Positions 44,773 to 53,015 of a stretch of 64,000 bases of DNA are shown one piece after another. Location: NCBI GenBank assembly GCA_019428905.1, contig JAHYJN010000001.1, positions 62,001 to 126,000 of the forward strand. The letters run 5' to 3'. How positions within the stretch are numbered: the stretch's first letter is position 1; every line of letters starts with the position of its first letter. The translations under genes were made by a program, and so were the position numbers. The stretch is from Candidatus Brevefilum sp. (GTDB taxonomy: Bacteria > Chloroflexota > Anaerolineae > Anaerolineales > Anaerolineaceae). Below the pieces are notes generated by a model. It ran no database searches and was not told the origin of the DNA. It saw only the letters and a list, made by a program, of their open reading frames with translations.

Positions 44773-45689
44773 AAGACCTAATTCGTAAGCCACTTTTCAT
44801 ATTTTTGATCGTTTTCATTTTGATTTTATGCGGCGTTTTGATCGCTTTAGTGGTAGCCACCAAGCCAATGCCCGTTGCACTGATCCAGGAATATGGCATC
44901 GGTCGGCTGTGGGAAGAAGGCAAAATGATGAACGAGTGCGCAGAATGCCACAAAGCCGTTGATTTTCATGATTGCGCCACTTGCCATGATGATCATGGCG
45001 CAGTTGAGCTGGCTGGCCTTAAGTTTTATGAGGTGGTCGAGTTGACCGGCGATGTCCCTGAACACAGATTTGTGCGGGTAAATGAGGTTCTTCCCAATCA
45101 AACGAGTGTGGGGACGCATATTCTGCTTTTTGATTTCCTCTCCCAACAAGGCGTGGACGATTTTGAATCGGTTACCTTCATTACCAATGATGGCGGTTTG
45201 ACAACGATCGAAGCCCAATACTTAGATGAGACAGCCATGCTGGTGCCCTATGTTGATGGCGTCCGGTTTGTGACAGAATCCGTCCATGTCTCAACCTGGC
45301 TCAAAGGGATCAAACAAATCATCGTCGTTGGCATAGAAAAACCGCTCACCATCGACGGTGAAGGGACATCGATAGGACGCCTGCTGCTGGGTGATACGGT
45401 CCGCCTGACGGTTGAGGGTTCTGATACCATGCTAACGGATGAGGATGGAAGAACTGGGATGGCATTTGTCGGAAATTGGGTTGAGGGCGCCCGTTTGCTG
45501 CCCTTGTTAAAAACGTCCACTCCTGCAACCCTTATTATTACAGACCGAAGCGGAAGCCAGGTCGAACTTGCGGGAGAGGAGATCGAGCATGCGATCTTAG
45601 CCGTAGTTCGAAAAGAAGTCACCCTCGTTTTACCCGACCGCGGCCGCAGTGCTTGGCCAACCGACGTTATTCAAATCGAATCGAAATAG
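44769..45689 (+). CDS. Membrane-anchored CxxCH protein of the Moco-type ECF operon
   Basis: This 306-residue protein has one N-terminal transmembrane helix (about residues 10-30) followed by two haem-c-like sites, CAECH and CATCH, 12 residues apart. The rest (about 90-306) is beta-rich and contains ITNDGGLTTIEAQYLDE and ISIGRLLLGD-like repeats, which resemble the molybdopterin-binding-like domains of neighbouring genes. It is translationally coupled to EcfT. A small c-type cytochrome beside an importer is odd: it might keep the thiolate groups of a captured cofactor reduced, but that is speculation. The CxxCH pairs might also bind metal. Confidence 0.65.
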   Translation: MKDLIRKPLFIFLIVFILILCGVLIALVVATKPMPVALIQEYGIGRLWEEGKMMNECAECHKAVDFHDCATCHDDHGAVELAGLKFYEVVELTGDVPEHRFVRVNEVLPNQTSVGTHILLFDFLSQQGVDDFESVTFITNDGGLTTIEAQYLDETAMLVPYVDGVRFVTESVHVSTWLKGIKQIIVVGIEKPLTIDGEGTSIGRLLLGDTVRLTVEGSDTMLTDEDGRTGMAFVGNWVEGARLLPLLKTSTPATLIITDRSGSQVELAGEEIEHAILAVVRKEVTLVLPDRGRSAWPTDVIQIESK

Positions 45690-45699
45690 TTAATTCAAG

Positions 45700-46830
45700 A
45701 TGAAAAAATCCCTTTCCTTCATAACTGTCGCTGTTTTCTGTCTCCTGATGACCGCATGTCAATCTGGCTGGCAGATTGACCTCCACGAAAATGGCACACC
45801 CATTGGATTAATTGATCATGACCTGGTTAACTTTTATATCGAAAAGGTGAGTGACGGGGCTGAAAACATTCAACTTGCGCACCTCCTTTTTCATCAAGGC
45901 TTCACATTAATTGATGAAATTCAGCTAATCATGGACGGTAAAATTCACCAAGCATTTGATTGGGAGAATATTGCAGAGAAGTCTCAGATTAACAACAAAG
46001 GCGAAGTAATCATTAATGGCGTGGCATATTCCCCGGTCACACTCAACATCAGCCCTTCTCCGCTTGCTGCAGAAATTAATTTAAGTATCATGGACCTGGC
46101 GCCCACCATGGCCAAGGTTTTGGGACTGCCCGAATTACCCGATGCCTACGGCCAACCGCAATCAGAAATCAGAGCGCAACATGGTGTTTTGATCCTGTTG
46201 GATGGATTGCAATACCAGAAACTGATCACATTGATCAACCAAGGTGCGCTGCCATTTTTTGGTGAAATCAATACCATTCACAAGGGACTGACCGTTTATC
46301 CATCCATCACCACTGCATCAACAGGTGCATTGCTGACAGGCGCCCCACCTTATGTCAATGGTGTAGTTGGATATGGCTACCGTTCTACCGAATCAAAAAC
46401 GCTGTTTGATTTGGCCGTCGAAATGGGACGTTCAGTTACAGCGGTTGAAGGTTACAGCCTGGCTTTTGGGCTGCAAAATGCAGAAGTGATCTTAAGCGGT
46501 GACCGGGACGGCGACGGTTTCACCGATGATAATGTGCTGCGCAACAGCCTCAGGGTGATCGGTGAGGAGATGCCGGACCTGCTCTTCATCCATTTTCACG
46601 ATGTGGATGACATGGGGCACAGCTACGGACCTGACTCACCCGAGTATGAAGCTGCCATCATCCGTGTGGATGGCTATCTCGCTCAAATCTACCACGCATT
46701 ACCAGAAAACACCTTTATCACGATCTTTGCAGACCATGGTATGCAAAATGACTCATTATCAAGCGGCGGAAACCATGGGCAATTAACAAAATCCGCTATG
46801 ATCATCCCCATTATTTTTATGGAGAAATAG
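45700..46830 (+). CDS. Lipoprotein phosphodiesterase/nucleotide pyrophosphatase family
   Basis: This 376-residue protein has a lipoprotein signal (LLMTAC, Cys20). From residue 160 it shows the type I phosphodiesterase / nucleotide pyrophosphatase (alkaline phosphatase superfamily) core: GVLILLDGLQYQKL, TVYPSITTASTGALLTGAPP with the nucleophilic Thr, FHDVDDMGHSYGP and FADHGMQND for metal binding. Family enzymes cut phosphodiester or pyrophosphate bonds outside the cytoplasm. Within this operon it could remove the nucleotide from a molybdopterin dinucleotide before import; this is inference. It lies 10 bases after the CxxCH gene. Confidence 0.8.
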   Translation: MKKSLSFITVAVFCLLMTACQSGWQIDLHENGTPIGLIDHDLVNFYIEKVSDGAENIQLAHLLFHQGFTLIDEIQLIMDGKIHQAFDWENIAEKSQINNKGEVIINGVAYSPVTLNISPSPLAAEINLSIMDLAPTMAKVLGLPELPDAYGQPQSEIRAQHGVLILLDGLQYQKLITLINQGALPFFGEINTIHKGLTVYPSITTASTGALLTGAPPYVNGVVGYGYRSTESKTLFDLAVEMGRSVTAVEGYSLAFGLQNAEVILSGDRDGDGFTDDNVLRNSLRVIGEEMPDLLFIHFHDVDDMGHSYGPDSPEYEAAIIRVDGYLAQIYHALPENTFITIFADHGMQNDSLSSGGNHGQLTKSAMIIPIIFMEK

Positions 46831-46838
46831 GAGAAAAT

Positions 46839-47333
46839 ATGAAGAAAGTGAATAAATCAGGATTTACGATCGTTTGTTTTGCCATGTTGATCGTCCTATC
46901 TTCAGCGCTGACAGCCTGCAGCAGCGCGCCAAATGTCGAATGGGAACTCTCAATTACTGGGGCTGTCAGCAACCCAACCGTTTTCACTTACCGTGAGCTT
47001 GTGGATCTACCCCAGGTTGAGTTGAATGAAGTTTTGATGGAAAAGTCACGTGGAGAAGATGAAATTCGCTCGTTCAGCGGCGTTGACCTTGCTTTGTTAT
47101 TAGAACAAGCAGGTGTTCAGGATAACTTCTCTTCAATTACGGCAAAAGCTGCGGACGGCTACGCCATTGAAATTACACCGGATGAAATGGTGGGCGGGAT
47201 TATCGCGCTCAAAGATCATGAAGATTGGATCGCCAAATCAGACCCTAAAGCCGGACCCATTCGACTTGTCTTTCCAGCCACACCAGCTAATCGCTGGGTC
47301 TTTCAAGTCAATGAAATTGTTGTTAACCCTTAA
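46839..47333 (+). CDS. Molybdopterin-binding-like lipoprotein 1
   Basis: This 164-residue lipoprotein (lipobox SALTAC, Cys27) has a single domain of the oxidoreductase molybdopterin-binding type: ITGAVSNPTVFTYRELVDLP, FSGVDLALLLEQAGV, AADGYAIEITPDE and IRLVFPATPANRWVFQVNEI follow the order seen in sulfite oxidase/YedY. The cysteine that ligates molybdenum in those enzymes is missing, so a binding rather than catalytic role fits. It is probably a cell-surface ligand-capturing protein of the ECF module. GAGAAAAT lies just before the start. Confidence 0.75.
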   Translation: MKKVNKSGFTIVCFAMLIVLSSALTACSSAPNVEWELSITGAVSNPTVFTYRELVDLPQVELNEVLMEKSRGEDEIRSFSGVDLALLLEQAGVQDNFSSITAKAADGYAIEITPDEMVGGIIALKDHEDWIAKSDPKAGPIRLVFPATPANRWVFQVNEIVVNP

Positions 47334-47358
47334 CCACTATCAATAAGAAAAGAGGAAA

Positions 47359-47778
47359 ATGATGAAAATACGCCGATTGTTGATCCCCCTGTTTCTACTG
47401 ATGATCTTGATCTCAGCATGTGCACCAGAACAGGCAGCTGTTGAGGAAGCTGTCCTGACTGTGGGTGACAGAGGTTTTTCACTGAGCGAGCTAGAAGCCT
47501 TAGGCACCATCTCCGTTGACTACACGAATAAAGACGGCGAAACAACCACCTACTCAGGTGCCCCACTGGCCTCTTTATTAGAGACTGCCGGAATGACGGG
47601 ATCTGGAACTATAGTTTTTACTGCTGCCGATGGTTTTCAGGCTGATATGGCCTTAGAAGAAGCCCTGGGTTGCGCTGATTGCATCGTCGCCATTGACAAT
47701 GGCTCTTTACGGATGGTTATGCCTGAAATGTCAGGGAAACTGCAAGTTAAAGATGTGATCGAAATTAGTTTAGAGTAA
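47359..47778 (+). CDS. Molybdopterin-binding-like lipoprotein 2
   Basis: This 139-residue lipoprotein (lipobox LISAC, Cys21) is a shorter relative of the preceding gene product: LTVGDRGFSLSELEALGTIS, YSGAPLASLLETAGMTG and FTAADGFQADMALEEALG keep the same fold order. A CADC pair near residue 110 is its own feature. An AGAGGAAA ribosome site precedes two adjacent ATGs (47359, 47362). It ends the riboswitch-controlled cluster; a 14-bp inverted repeat follows. Confidence 0.72.
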   Translation: MMKIRRLLIPLFLLMILISACAPEQAAVEEAVLTVGDRGFSLSELEALGTISVDYTNKDGETTTYSGAPLASLLETAGMTGSGTIVFTAADGFQADMALEEALGCADCIVAIDNGSLRMVMPEMSGKLQVKDVIEISLE

Positions 47779-47793
47779 ACGAAACATCTAGCC

Positions 47794-47832
47794 ATCAGAT
47801 CAGGCTGTCAAAAATTGTCAGCCTGATCTGAT
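47794..47832. repeat. 14-bp perfect inverted repeat
   Basis: ATCAGATCAGGCTG (47794-47807) is matched by CAGCCTGATCTGAT (47819-47832) with an 11-base loop. No T run follows on either strand, and the next ATG is only 11 bases away, so it may act on translation or as an mRNA-protecting hairpin as much as a terminator. Confidence 0.75.
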
Positions 47833-47843
47833 CCCATCTAAAA

Positions 47844-49292
47844 ATGCCAATTTTCACACCCTCTAGACGCTGGCAGCCACCCTTTTTTCCTTTTAAAAAA
47901 CGCCGCCTTTCACAACGGGTTGAAGAATCCTTTGAGCGGTCGTTGAAAGGTGTCCTTTGGGGATGCCGCATGTGCGGGAACTGCCTACTCCAGGAGACAG
48001 CGTTTATTTGCCCGATGGCCTGTCCCAAGGGGCTCCGCAACGGTCCTTGCGGCGGATCAACGCCAGATCACTGCTGTGTCGATGAGTCGCGACCATGTAT
48101 TTGGTTCGCGATCTTCACGCGCGCCGATAAAATGGGTCGGTTAGGGAAATTGCTGGAAATTCTCCCGCCTCTCGATTGGGACAAGGCCGGCACCTCGGCA
48201 TTAAGAGATGTCTACGAAGAATTCCTTGCTGATGGCATAGGGAAGACCTTTTCGACATTCGTCCAATCCTCGAACGAAGTGCGCAAACAGCAATGGGACG
48301 GTTTCTTTAGCGAAATCCGACAACCTGACTGGTGGGCGGGAGACTCACAACCTCACCCCCCTTCTGCCCACAAACCCGTCTCCAAGCTTGAACGCATTCT
48401 CTCTTCCGGTGAATTTGCCCTGACCTGCGAGGTTGTCCCCCCTATCTCTGGGGATTTTTTTGCCTTTGATTCAAATATACAGAAATTGGTAGAGGTTGTT
48501 GATGCTGTCAATGTCACCGATGGCGCGTGTGCGCTGCCCCGCACCTCATCTTTTGTATGCAGCCTGCGAGTGACTGAACATGGCATTGAGCCGATACTAC
48601 AAATGGCAGCACGCGATCGCACACGCATCAGCTTCCAGGCAGATCTTTTAGGGGCATCATCTTCAGGCATCCGAAATCTGTTGCTCATAACCGGCGATCA
48701 TCCTAACAAAGGCGCTCAACCCTTCAGCAAAATGGACATCTGGGATTTTGACAGCATACAGGCCCTGTGGATCGCCAGAAAACTGCGGGATGAGGGATTG
48801 ATGCTGGATGGCCGGCAGGTCGAGAATCAACCAAGCTATTTTCTCGGCGCTGCTGCTGCGCCTTTTGCATCGCAGCCAAAATACCAGGCGATCCGGGCTG
48901 AGAAAAAGGTCAATGCTGGGGCACAATTCCTCCAAACGAACTTGGTTTTTGACATACCAAGGTTTCGGGATTACCTGGAAGCGCTGGACCAACGAAACCT
49001 ACTAAATCGAGTTCACCTGCTTGCAGGTATTGCACCCATCAGGAGTCTAAAAATGTTGGATTACTTGCAGCAGCTGCCCGGTGTGCAAATTCCAGAAACA
49101 ATTATCCAACGGCTGCATAACACCAAGGATATCCACCAGGAATCGCACCAAGTTAATTTGGAATTAATCGAAAAAGTGCGATCCTTGCCAGGTGTGCAGG
49201 GAATTCACTTTATGGCCAACAGTAATTTTGGTAACCTCAGACGTTTGATCACTGAAAGCGGCCTCAGACAACCACACCCTTCGAAATCATAA
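47844..49292 (+). CDS. Fused MetV-type / methylenetetrahydrofolate reductase MetF
   Basis: This 482-residue protein joins two units. Residues 1-135 form the cysteine-rich MTHFR C-terminal-type (MetV) domain: GCRMCGNCLLQ, FICPMACPKGLRNGPCGG. Residues about 175-475 form the MetF barrel: ALTCEVVPPISG, VNVTDGACALPR, NLLLITGDHPN, FLQTNLVFDI. Together they reduce methylene- to methyl-tetrahydrofolate in the methyl branch of C1 metabolism, with MetV feeding electrons via FeS or flavin. Here the MetV part comes first in one chain, whereas in acetogens MetV and MetF are separate. It stands between two cofactor-import clusters; methyl-THF is used by B12 enzymes. Confidence 0.87.
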   Translation: MPIFTPSRRWQPPFFPFKKRRLSQRVEESFERSLKGVLWGCRMCGNCLLQETAFICPMACPKGLRNGPCGGSTPDHCCVDESRPCIWFAIFTRADKMGRLGKLLEILPPLDWDKAGTSALRDVYEEFLADGIGKTFSTFVQSSNEVRKQQWDGFFSEIRQPDWWAGDSQPHPPSAHKPVSKLERILSSGEFALTCEVVPPISGDFFAFDSNIQKLVEVVDAVNVTDGACALPRTSSFVCSLRVTEHGIEPILQMAARDRTRISFQADLLGASSSGIRNLLLITGDHPNKGAQPFSKMDIWDFDSIQALWIARKLRDEGLMLDGRQVENQPSYFLGAAAAPFASQPKYQAIRAEKKVNAGAQFLQTNLVFDIPRFRDYLEALDQRNLLNRVHLLAGIAPIRSLKMLDYLQQLPGVQIPETIIQRLHNTKDIHQESHQVNLELIEKVRSLPGVQGIHFMANSNFGNLRRLITESGLRQPHPSKS

Positions 49293-49375
49293 GTTGGGCT
49301 TGGGTCTGACGTGTGTTGCAAACTTTAGGCACGGCACAACACTGCTTTACACTAGCACCTCTCTTGATTTGGGTG

Positions 49376-49440
49376 TTCACTTTTAAGCCGTAAACGGTTC
49401 ACTTTTTAAGTTTAAACGGTTCAATTTTCAACTTTAGATG
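49376..49440. repeat. 22-bp imperfect tandem repeats upstream of the cobalamin riboswitch promoter
   Basis: Two 22-bp copies lie back to back (49376-49397 and 49398-49419), both starting TTCACTTTT and ending AAACGG, and a degraded third copy (TTCAATTTTCAAC) follows. They lie 20-85 bases upstream of the -35 box, a position suited to a regulator-binding array. Confidence 0.65.
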
Positions 49441-49459
49441 ACAATCCCCAAAATAGTCA

Positions 49460-49488
49460 TTGACACATCACCTCGCACCCATTAGAAT
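49460..49488 (+). promoter_or_regulatory. Sigma-70-type promoter of the cobalamin importer operon
   Basis: TTGACA (49460-49465) and TAGAAT (49483-49488) are separated by exactly 17 bases. The transcript would begin around 49495, just before the riboswitch. Confidence 0.82.
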
Positions 49489-49509
49489 AAAGATCACAAC
49501 CAAATGCCA

Positions 49510-49719
49510 TAAAGGGTGCACCTCTTGCCCGGATGCAAGGTGCACAAGGGGGGAAGCTGGTGAAAGTCCAGCGCTGTCCCGCAACGGTAACACCTACGGT
49601 GAAGCCCGATAACCCGCCCTTTATGACCCAAATCACTTCGTGGAAAGGCATGTTGGGTACCGGCAATCATCAACCCTTTGCCGGCCTGATCCTGCCGCCC
49701 TGTTGGGCGGTTTCGGCTT
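49510..49719 (+). promoter_or_regulatory. Cobalamin riboswitch
   Basis: The B12-box core is plain: GGGAAGCTGGTGAAAGTCCA followed by GCGCTGTCCCGCAACGGTAA (49552-49590) and AAGCCCGATAACCCGCC (49602-49618). TAAAGGG (49510-49516) pairs with CCCTTTA (49617-49623) to close the domain. Downstream hairpins (CCGGCAA/TTGCCGG 49660-49684; CCGCCC/GGGCGG 49695-49710) form the switching region before a terminator. Cobalamin binding should lower expression of the following import operon. Confidence 0.93.
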
Positions 49720-49749
49720 AACGACCTTTTCACGCCTTAGGTCGTTTTT
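49720..49749 (+). terminator. Riboswitch-controlled terminator
   Basis: AACGACCT (49720-49727) pairs with AGGTCGTT (49739-49746), running into TTTGTTTG. It lies 9 bases before the AGGAG ribosome site of the next gene, the classic place for a riboswitch off-switch. Confidence 0.8.
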
Positions 49750-49770
49750 GTTTGTCGAGGAGCTGCAAGC

Positions 49771-52206
49771 ATGAAATCTATCAAAAAGTTGGTCCTGTTT
49801 TCCCCGCTGATCATCACATTGTTCTTATCCCCCCTGTTTATATCCATCTCAGGTGTTGAAAGGGTTTTTGCTGAGACCCCAACCTCTGAAATCGATGCTG
49901 CAATCTTCAACGCGATTGACTACTTACAAACTGAGCAAAACGATGACGGTGGTTTGCGCTGGGTGGATGAGACTTCCAGCGTTCCGACCACGATCCGCGT
50001 TGTTCTGGCCCTGACTGCTGCAGGTTTACCCCAGGAAAGGTTGACCAGCCAACAGAGCAAGCACCCCATGGATTTCCTTTCTGAAAAAGGACCCGCATGG
50101 ATCTACCAGCAAGAAACCGACCAACCTGCACTCAATCTAGCCCGGGCAGGACAATTATTAACAGCTGTTTCTGCCGCCAACCATGACCCCTATACCTTTG
50201 GGGAAGAAGCCATTAATTTAGTCCACCTGGTGAAGAGCCACTATGATCCCAATACCGGTATTTTCGGGGATGCATCACCGCAAAATGTAACCGACCAGGT
50301 CTGGGCGCTGTTGGGCTTGGCGGCCGCCTATGCTCCAATCCCACCTGAGGCTGTGAACTGGCTTGCGGCAGCGCAATTACCCGATGGCAGTTGGGACGAT
50401 GGTTTTGGCAGTTACCTGGATACAACACCTTTGGGCCTGATGGCGATGATCGCGTCAGATTATCGAACAACCGACGACTCTTCCATAACGCTGGCAATGG
50501 ATTTTCTTAAAACCCAGCAGCAGCCAAATGGCGGCTGGCAGACACAGTGGGACACCTCCACCAATGCTAATACGACCGGCATCATCCTGCAAGGAATCAT
50601 CGCTGCAGGCCAAAATCCCTCTGACCCAGAATGGACAGATGAAGATGCAGCGCCTTATGAAGCATTGCTTAATTTGCAGCGGGAAGATGGTGCCATTGGG
50701 GGTGACTTCACCAATGCGTATTCCACAGCTGATGCCATCCTGGGACTGGCAGGTCAACCGCTGTATGACCTGGGGCACCTGCGTAAAATCGGTCGGGCTT
50801 TCGAGTTTATCTTCGCTGCTCAAGAGCCTGACGGCGGTTGGGGATCTGCTGGTCAAACGATCGATGTGATCCTGGCTGTTAATGCAGTTGGATGGAATCC
50901 AAATAGCATCGTCTCGGGTGGTGCTTCACCAGTGGCCTACCTCACAGAAAATATTGGGCTTTATCTTGAAACTGGACCGGACGCGATCGGCAAAGCCATC
51001 TTGGGCGTGGTCGCTGCTGGGCAGAACCCCGCCAATTTCAACGGCACCGATCTGGTCACCGTCCTCCTCGACACTTTTGACTCCCAGGTTGGGGCATTTG
51101 GGAGTCCTGAGAACACCTGGCACCAGGCATTGGCCGTCTTGGGCTTATCAGCGGCAAACGCGTCGATCCCTGAAGGCGCACTCCAAACATTACTGGACCT
51201 ACAACAACCTGATGGCGGCTGGGAATACGCGCCAGGGTTCGGAACCTGGCCGGATAACACGGCCTTAGCGCTGCAGGCATTGCTTGCGGCAGGCCTCTCA
51301 GCAGATGATGATGCGGTTCAAGCAGGGATTGAATATATGCAAACCCACCAATTAGAAGATGGCGGATGGGGTGACTCAAGCACAACAGCGTATGTCATCA
51401 TGGCCCTGAACGCATTGGAAATTGCCCCCTCACTCTGGCAGACCAATTCAGGGGAAACACCGCTCCACAACCTGTTTACGTACCAAAAACCCTCCGGGGT
51501 ATTCATCTTCTCGCAGGACTTCCCCGATGAAAGCCTGATGTCAACCACAACGGCAGTCCTGGCAGCTACAGGCGGTAGTTATGTGGTTCAACCGATAGAG
51601 GCTCAAGGGTTTCATAGTGCTGGGTTGGTGATTCTAACGGACCAGGGAGGAATCACCACAGCTTGTGTACCCTTTGATGGCGAATCCATCTCCGGGTTGG
51701 CCTTACTAGATGCCTCTGGCATCCCCTACCAAGTGAGTGATGGCTTTATGAATAGCATTTTAGAGGTAACCAATCCCCAGAATGGAACCATGTATTGGTC
51801 CTACTGGCATTGGGATGGCCGTGAATGGGTCTTTAACAATACCGGCGCCGGTGACTCCCGCGTTTTTCCGGGGAGCATTGAAGCCTGGTATTTCACCAGC
51901 TGGGAGATGTTTCCTTCAATGCCCCCAGAATTTGTGCCCAACTTAAGCGCAATTTGCGGCCGCCCAACCCCAAAGAATTATGCCATCCAGCCGAATCTCC
52001 ACTTTTATGACCTCAATCCTTACCCAGAGAACAGGGCAAATGTTACAACTTGGGAAAATGGGATAATTCAAGAAGAAAGTCTCTCGACTCCCCTTGCCGA
52101 AAATGACCCACAAGCGGAACCACCGCTATTGCCGATCATCATCATTGGCGTTGCCGGGTTGGGCGTGCTGGTTGTTATTATATGGATCTTGACCAGGAAA
52201 AAATGA
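49771..52206 (+). CDS. Membrane-anchored intrinsic-factor/transcobalamin-like protein
   Basis: This 811-residue protein has a signal peptide (LVLFSPLIITLFLSPLFIS) and a C-terminal anchor helix followed by TRKK. Residues about 40-590 are alpha/alpha-toroid repeats of the prenyltransferase/terpenoid-cyclase type with recurring (P/E)DGGW motifs (PDGGWGS, PDGGWEY, EDGGWGD). After them, residues about 610-700 form a beta domain with MYWSYWHWDGREWVF and AGDSRVFPGSIEAWYF, like DUF4430. A toroid plus beta domain is the architecture of mammalian intrinsic factor and transcobalamin. Directly behind a cobalamin riboswitch and before an ECF importer, it is a strong candidate for an external B12 receptor. 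It is not a cyclase: no DXDD motif was seen. Confidence 0.78.
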   Translation: MKSIKKLVLFSPLIITLFLSPLFISISGVERVFAETPTSEIDAAIFNAIDYLQTEQNDDGGLRWVDETSSVPTTIRVVLALTAAGLPQERLTSQQSKHPMDFLSEKGPAWIYQQETDQPALNLARAGQLLTAVSAANHDPYTFGEEAINLVHLVKSHYDPNTGIFGDASPQNVTDQVWALLGLAAAYAPIPPEAVNWLAAAQLPDGSWDDGFGSYLDTTPLGLMAMIASDYRTTDDSSITLAMDFLKTQQQPNGGWQTQWDTSTNANTTGIILQGIIAAGQNPSDPEWTDEDAAPYEALLNLQREDGAIGGDFTNAYSTADAILGLAGQPLYDLGHLRKIGRAFEFIFAAQEPDGGWGSAGQTIDVILAVNAVGWNPNSIVSGGASPVAYLTENIGLYLETGPDAIGKAILGVVAAGQNPANFNGTDLVTVLLDTFDSQVGAFGSPENTWHQALAVLGLSAANASIPEGALQTLLDLQQPDGGWEYAPGFGTWPDNTALALQALLAAGLSADDDAVQAGIEYMQTHQLEDGGWGDSSTTAYVIMALNALEIAPSLWQTNSGETPLHNLFTYQKPSGVFIFSQDFPDESLMSTTTAVLAATGGSYVVQPIEAQGFHSAGLVILTDQGGITTACVPFDGESISGLALLDASGIPYQVSDGFMNSILEVTNPQNGTMYWSYWHWDGREWVFNNTGAGDSRVFPGSIEAWYFTSWEMFPSMPPEFVPNLSAICGRPTPKNYAIQPNLHFYDLNPYPENRANVTTWENGIIQEESLSTPLAENDPQAEPPLLPIIIIGVAGLGVLVVIIWILTRKK

Positions 52207-53015
52207 TTCGTTATCGTCTGCTCGGACTGCTGACAGATGCATTTGTCTTCGCTCTGGGCTTCTTCAGCCTGATTTCACCTTTCATTTTGCCCCAGGCCAT
52301 GAGCCTGAGCTCGCAAACAGCAGCCTTCCCGATCATGGTCAGCCTGATCATCATGTTGTGCCTGCTAATCATGGTTTTTGAAGCCCAATCATCACTGTTG
52401 GACAGCAAAATGATCGCCTTCCTGGCCGTACTAACTGCAATTAATGCCGGCCTGCGGTTCCTTGAAAACGCCATCCCAGGACCAGGTGGTTTCAGCCCAA
52501 CTTTCTTTTTGATCATCCTTGCAGGTTATTTCTTTGGCAGCCGCATTGGTTTTTTAATAGGCGCTATGACCTTGTTTGTCTCCGGATTGATCACCGGCGG
52601 CATTGGCCCCTGGCTGCCCGGGCAGATGATCACAGCTGGCTGGGTAGGACAAAGTGCGGTGTTGGTCAGCCTTCTGGTCAAGCAGTTAGAATGGAAAGAC
52701 AAACCGGGTGAGATCATCCTGCTGGCTGTCTTTGGTGCCTTGTGGGGGTTGTTCTATGGTTTGATTATGAACCTTTGGTTCTGGCCTTTCTTAGGAGTTG
52801 GCATCGGGCAGACATTCACCCAAACAGCGACCGCCCTGGAAAATTTTCAGCGCTATCTGGTTTATTACCTAACAACCTCTCTCATATGGGATACCACGCG
52901 GACCATCGGGAATGTATTGATGATTACCTTCATGGCTAAACCCGTCTTGAAAATCTTCGGACGGTTTCAACAGCGATTTTCCTTCTTTACACAGGAAGAC
53001 AGGGTTCAACCATGA
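52203..53015 (+). CDS. ECF-transporter S component, predicted cobalamin-specific
   Basis: The ATG at 52203 overlaps the previous stop by 4 bases and follows CCAGGAAA, giving 270 residues; a start at 52182 is also open. Six hydrophobic segments and the GYFFGSRIGFLIGAMTLFVS and GPWLPGQMITAGWVGQSA stretches are typical of CbrT-like ECF S components. Its place after a cobalamin riboswitch and the transcobalamin-like gene points to vitamin B12 or cobinamide as substrate. Confidence 0.83.
   Translation: MIRYRLLGLLTDAFVFALGFFSLISPFILPQAMSLSSQTAAFPIMVSLIIMLCLLIMVFEAQSSLLDSKMIAFLAVLTAINAGLRFLENAIPGPGGFSPTFFLIILAGYFFGSRIGFLIGAMTLFVSGLITGGIGPWLPGQMITAGWVGQSAVLVSLLVKQLEWKDKPGEIILLAVFGALWGLFYGLIMNLWFWPFLGVGIGQTFTQTATALENFQRYLVYYLTTSLIWDTTRTIGNVLMITFMAKPVLKIFGRFQQRFSFFTQEDRVQP

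Noticed and set aside
47794-47832. Inverted repeat as a classic Rho-independent terminator
   Set aside because: No T run follows on either strand and it nearly touches the next start codon; it is kept as a repeat with open function.
49771-52206. Squalene-hopene or other terpene cyclase
   Set aside because: The toroid repeats fit, but no DXDD catalytic motif was seen, and the extra beta domain, anchor and B12 riboswitch point to ligand binding.
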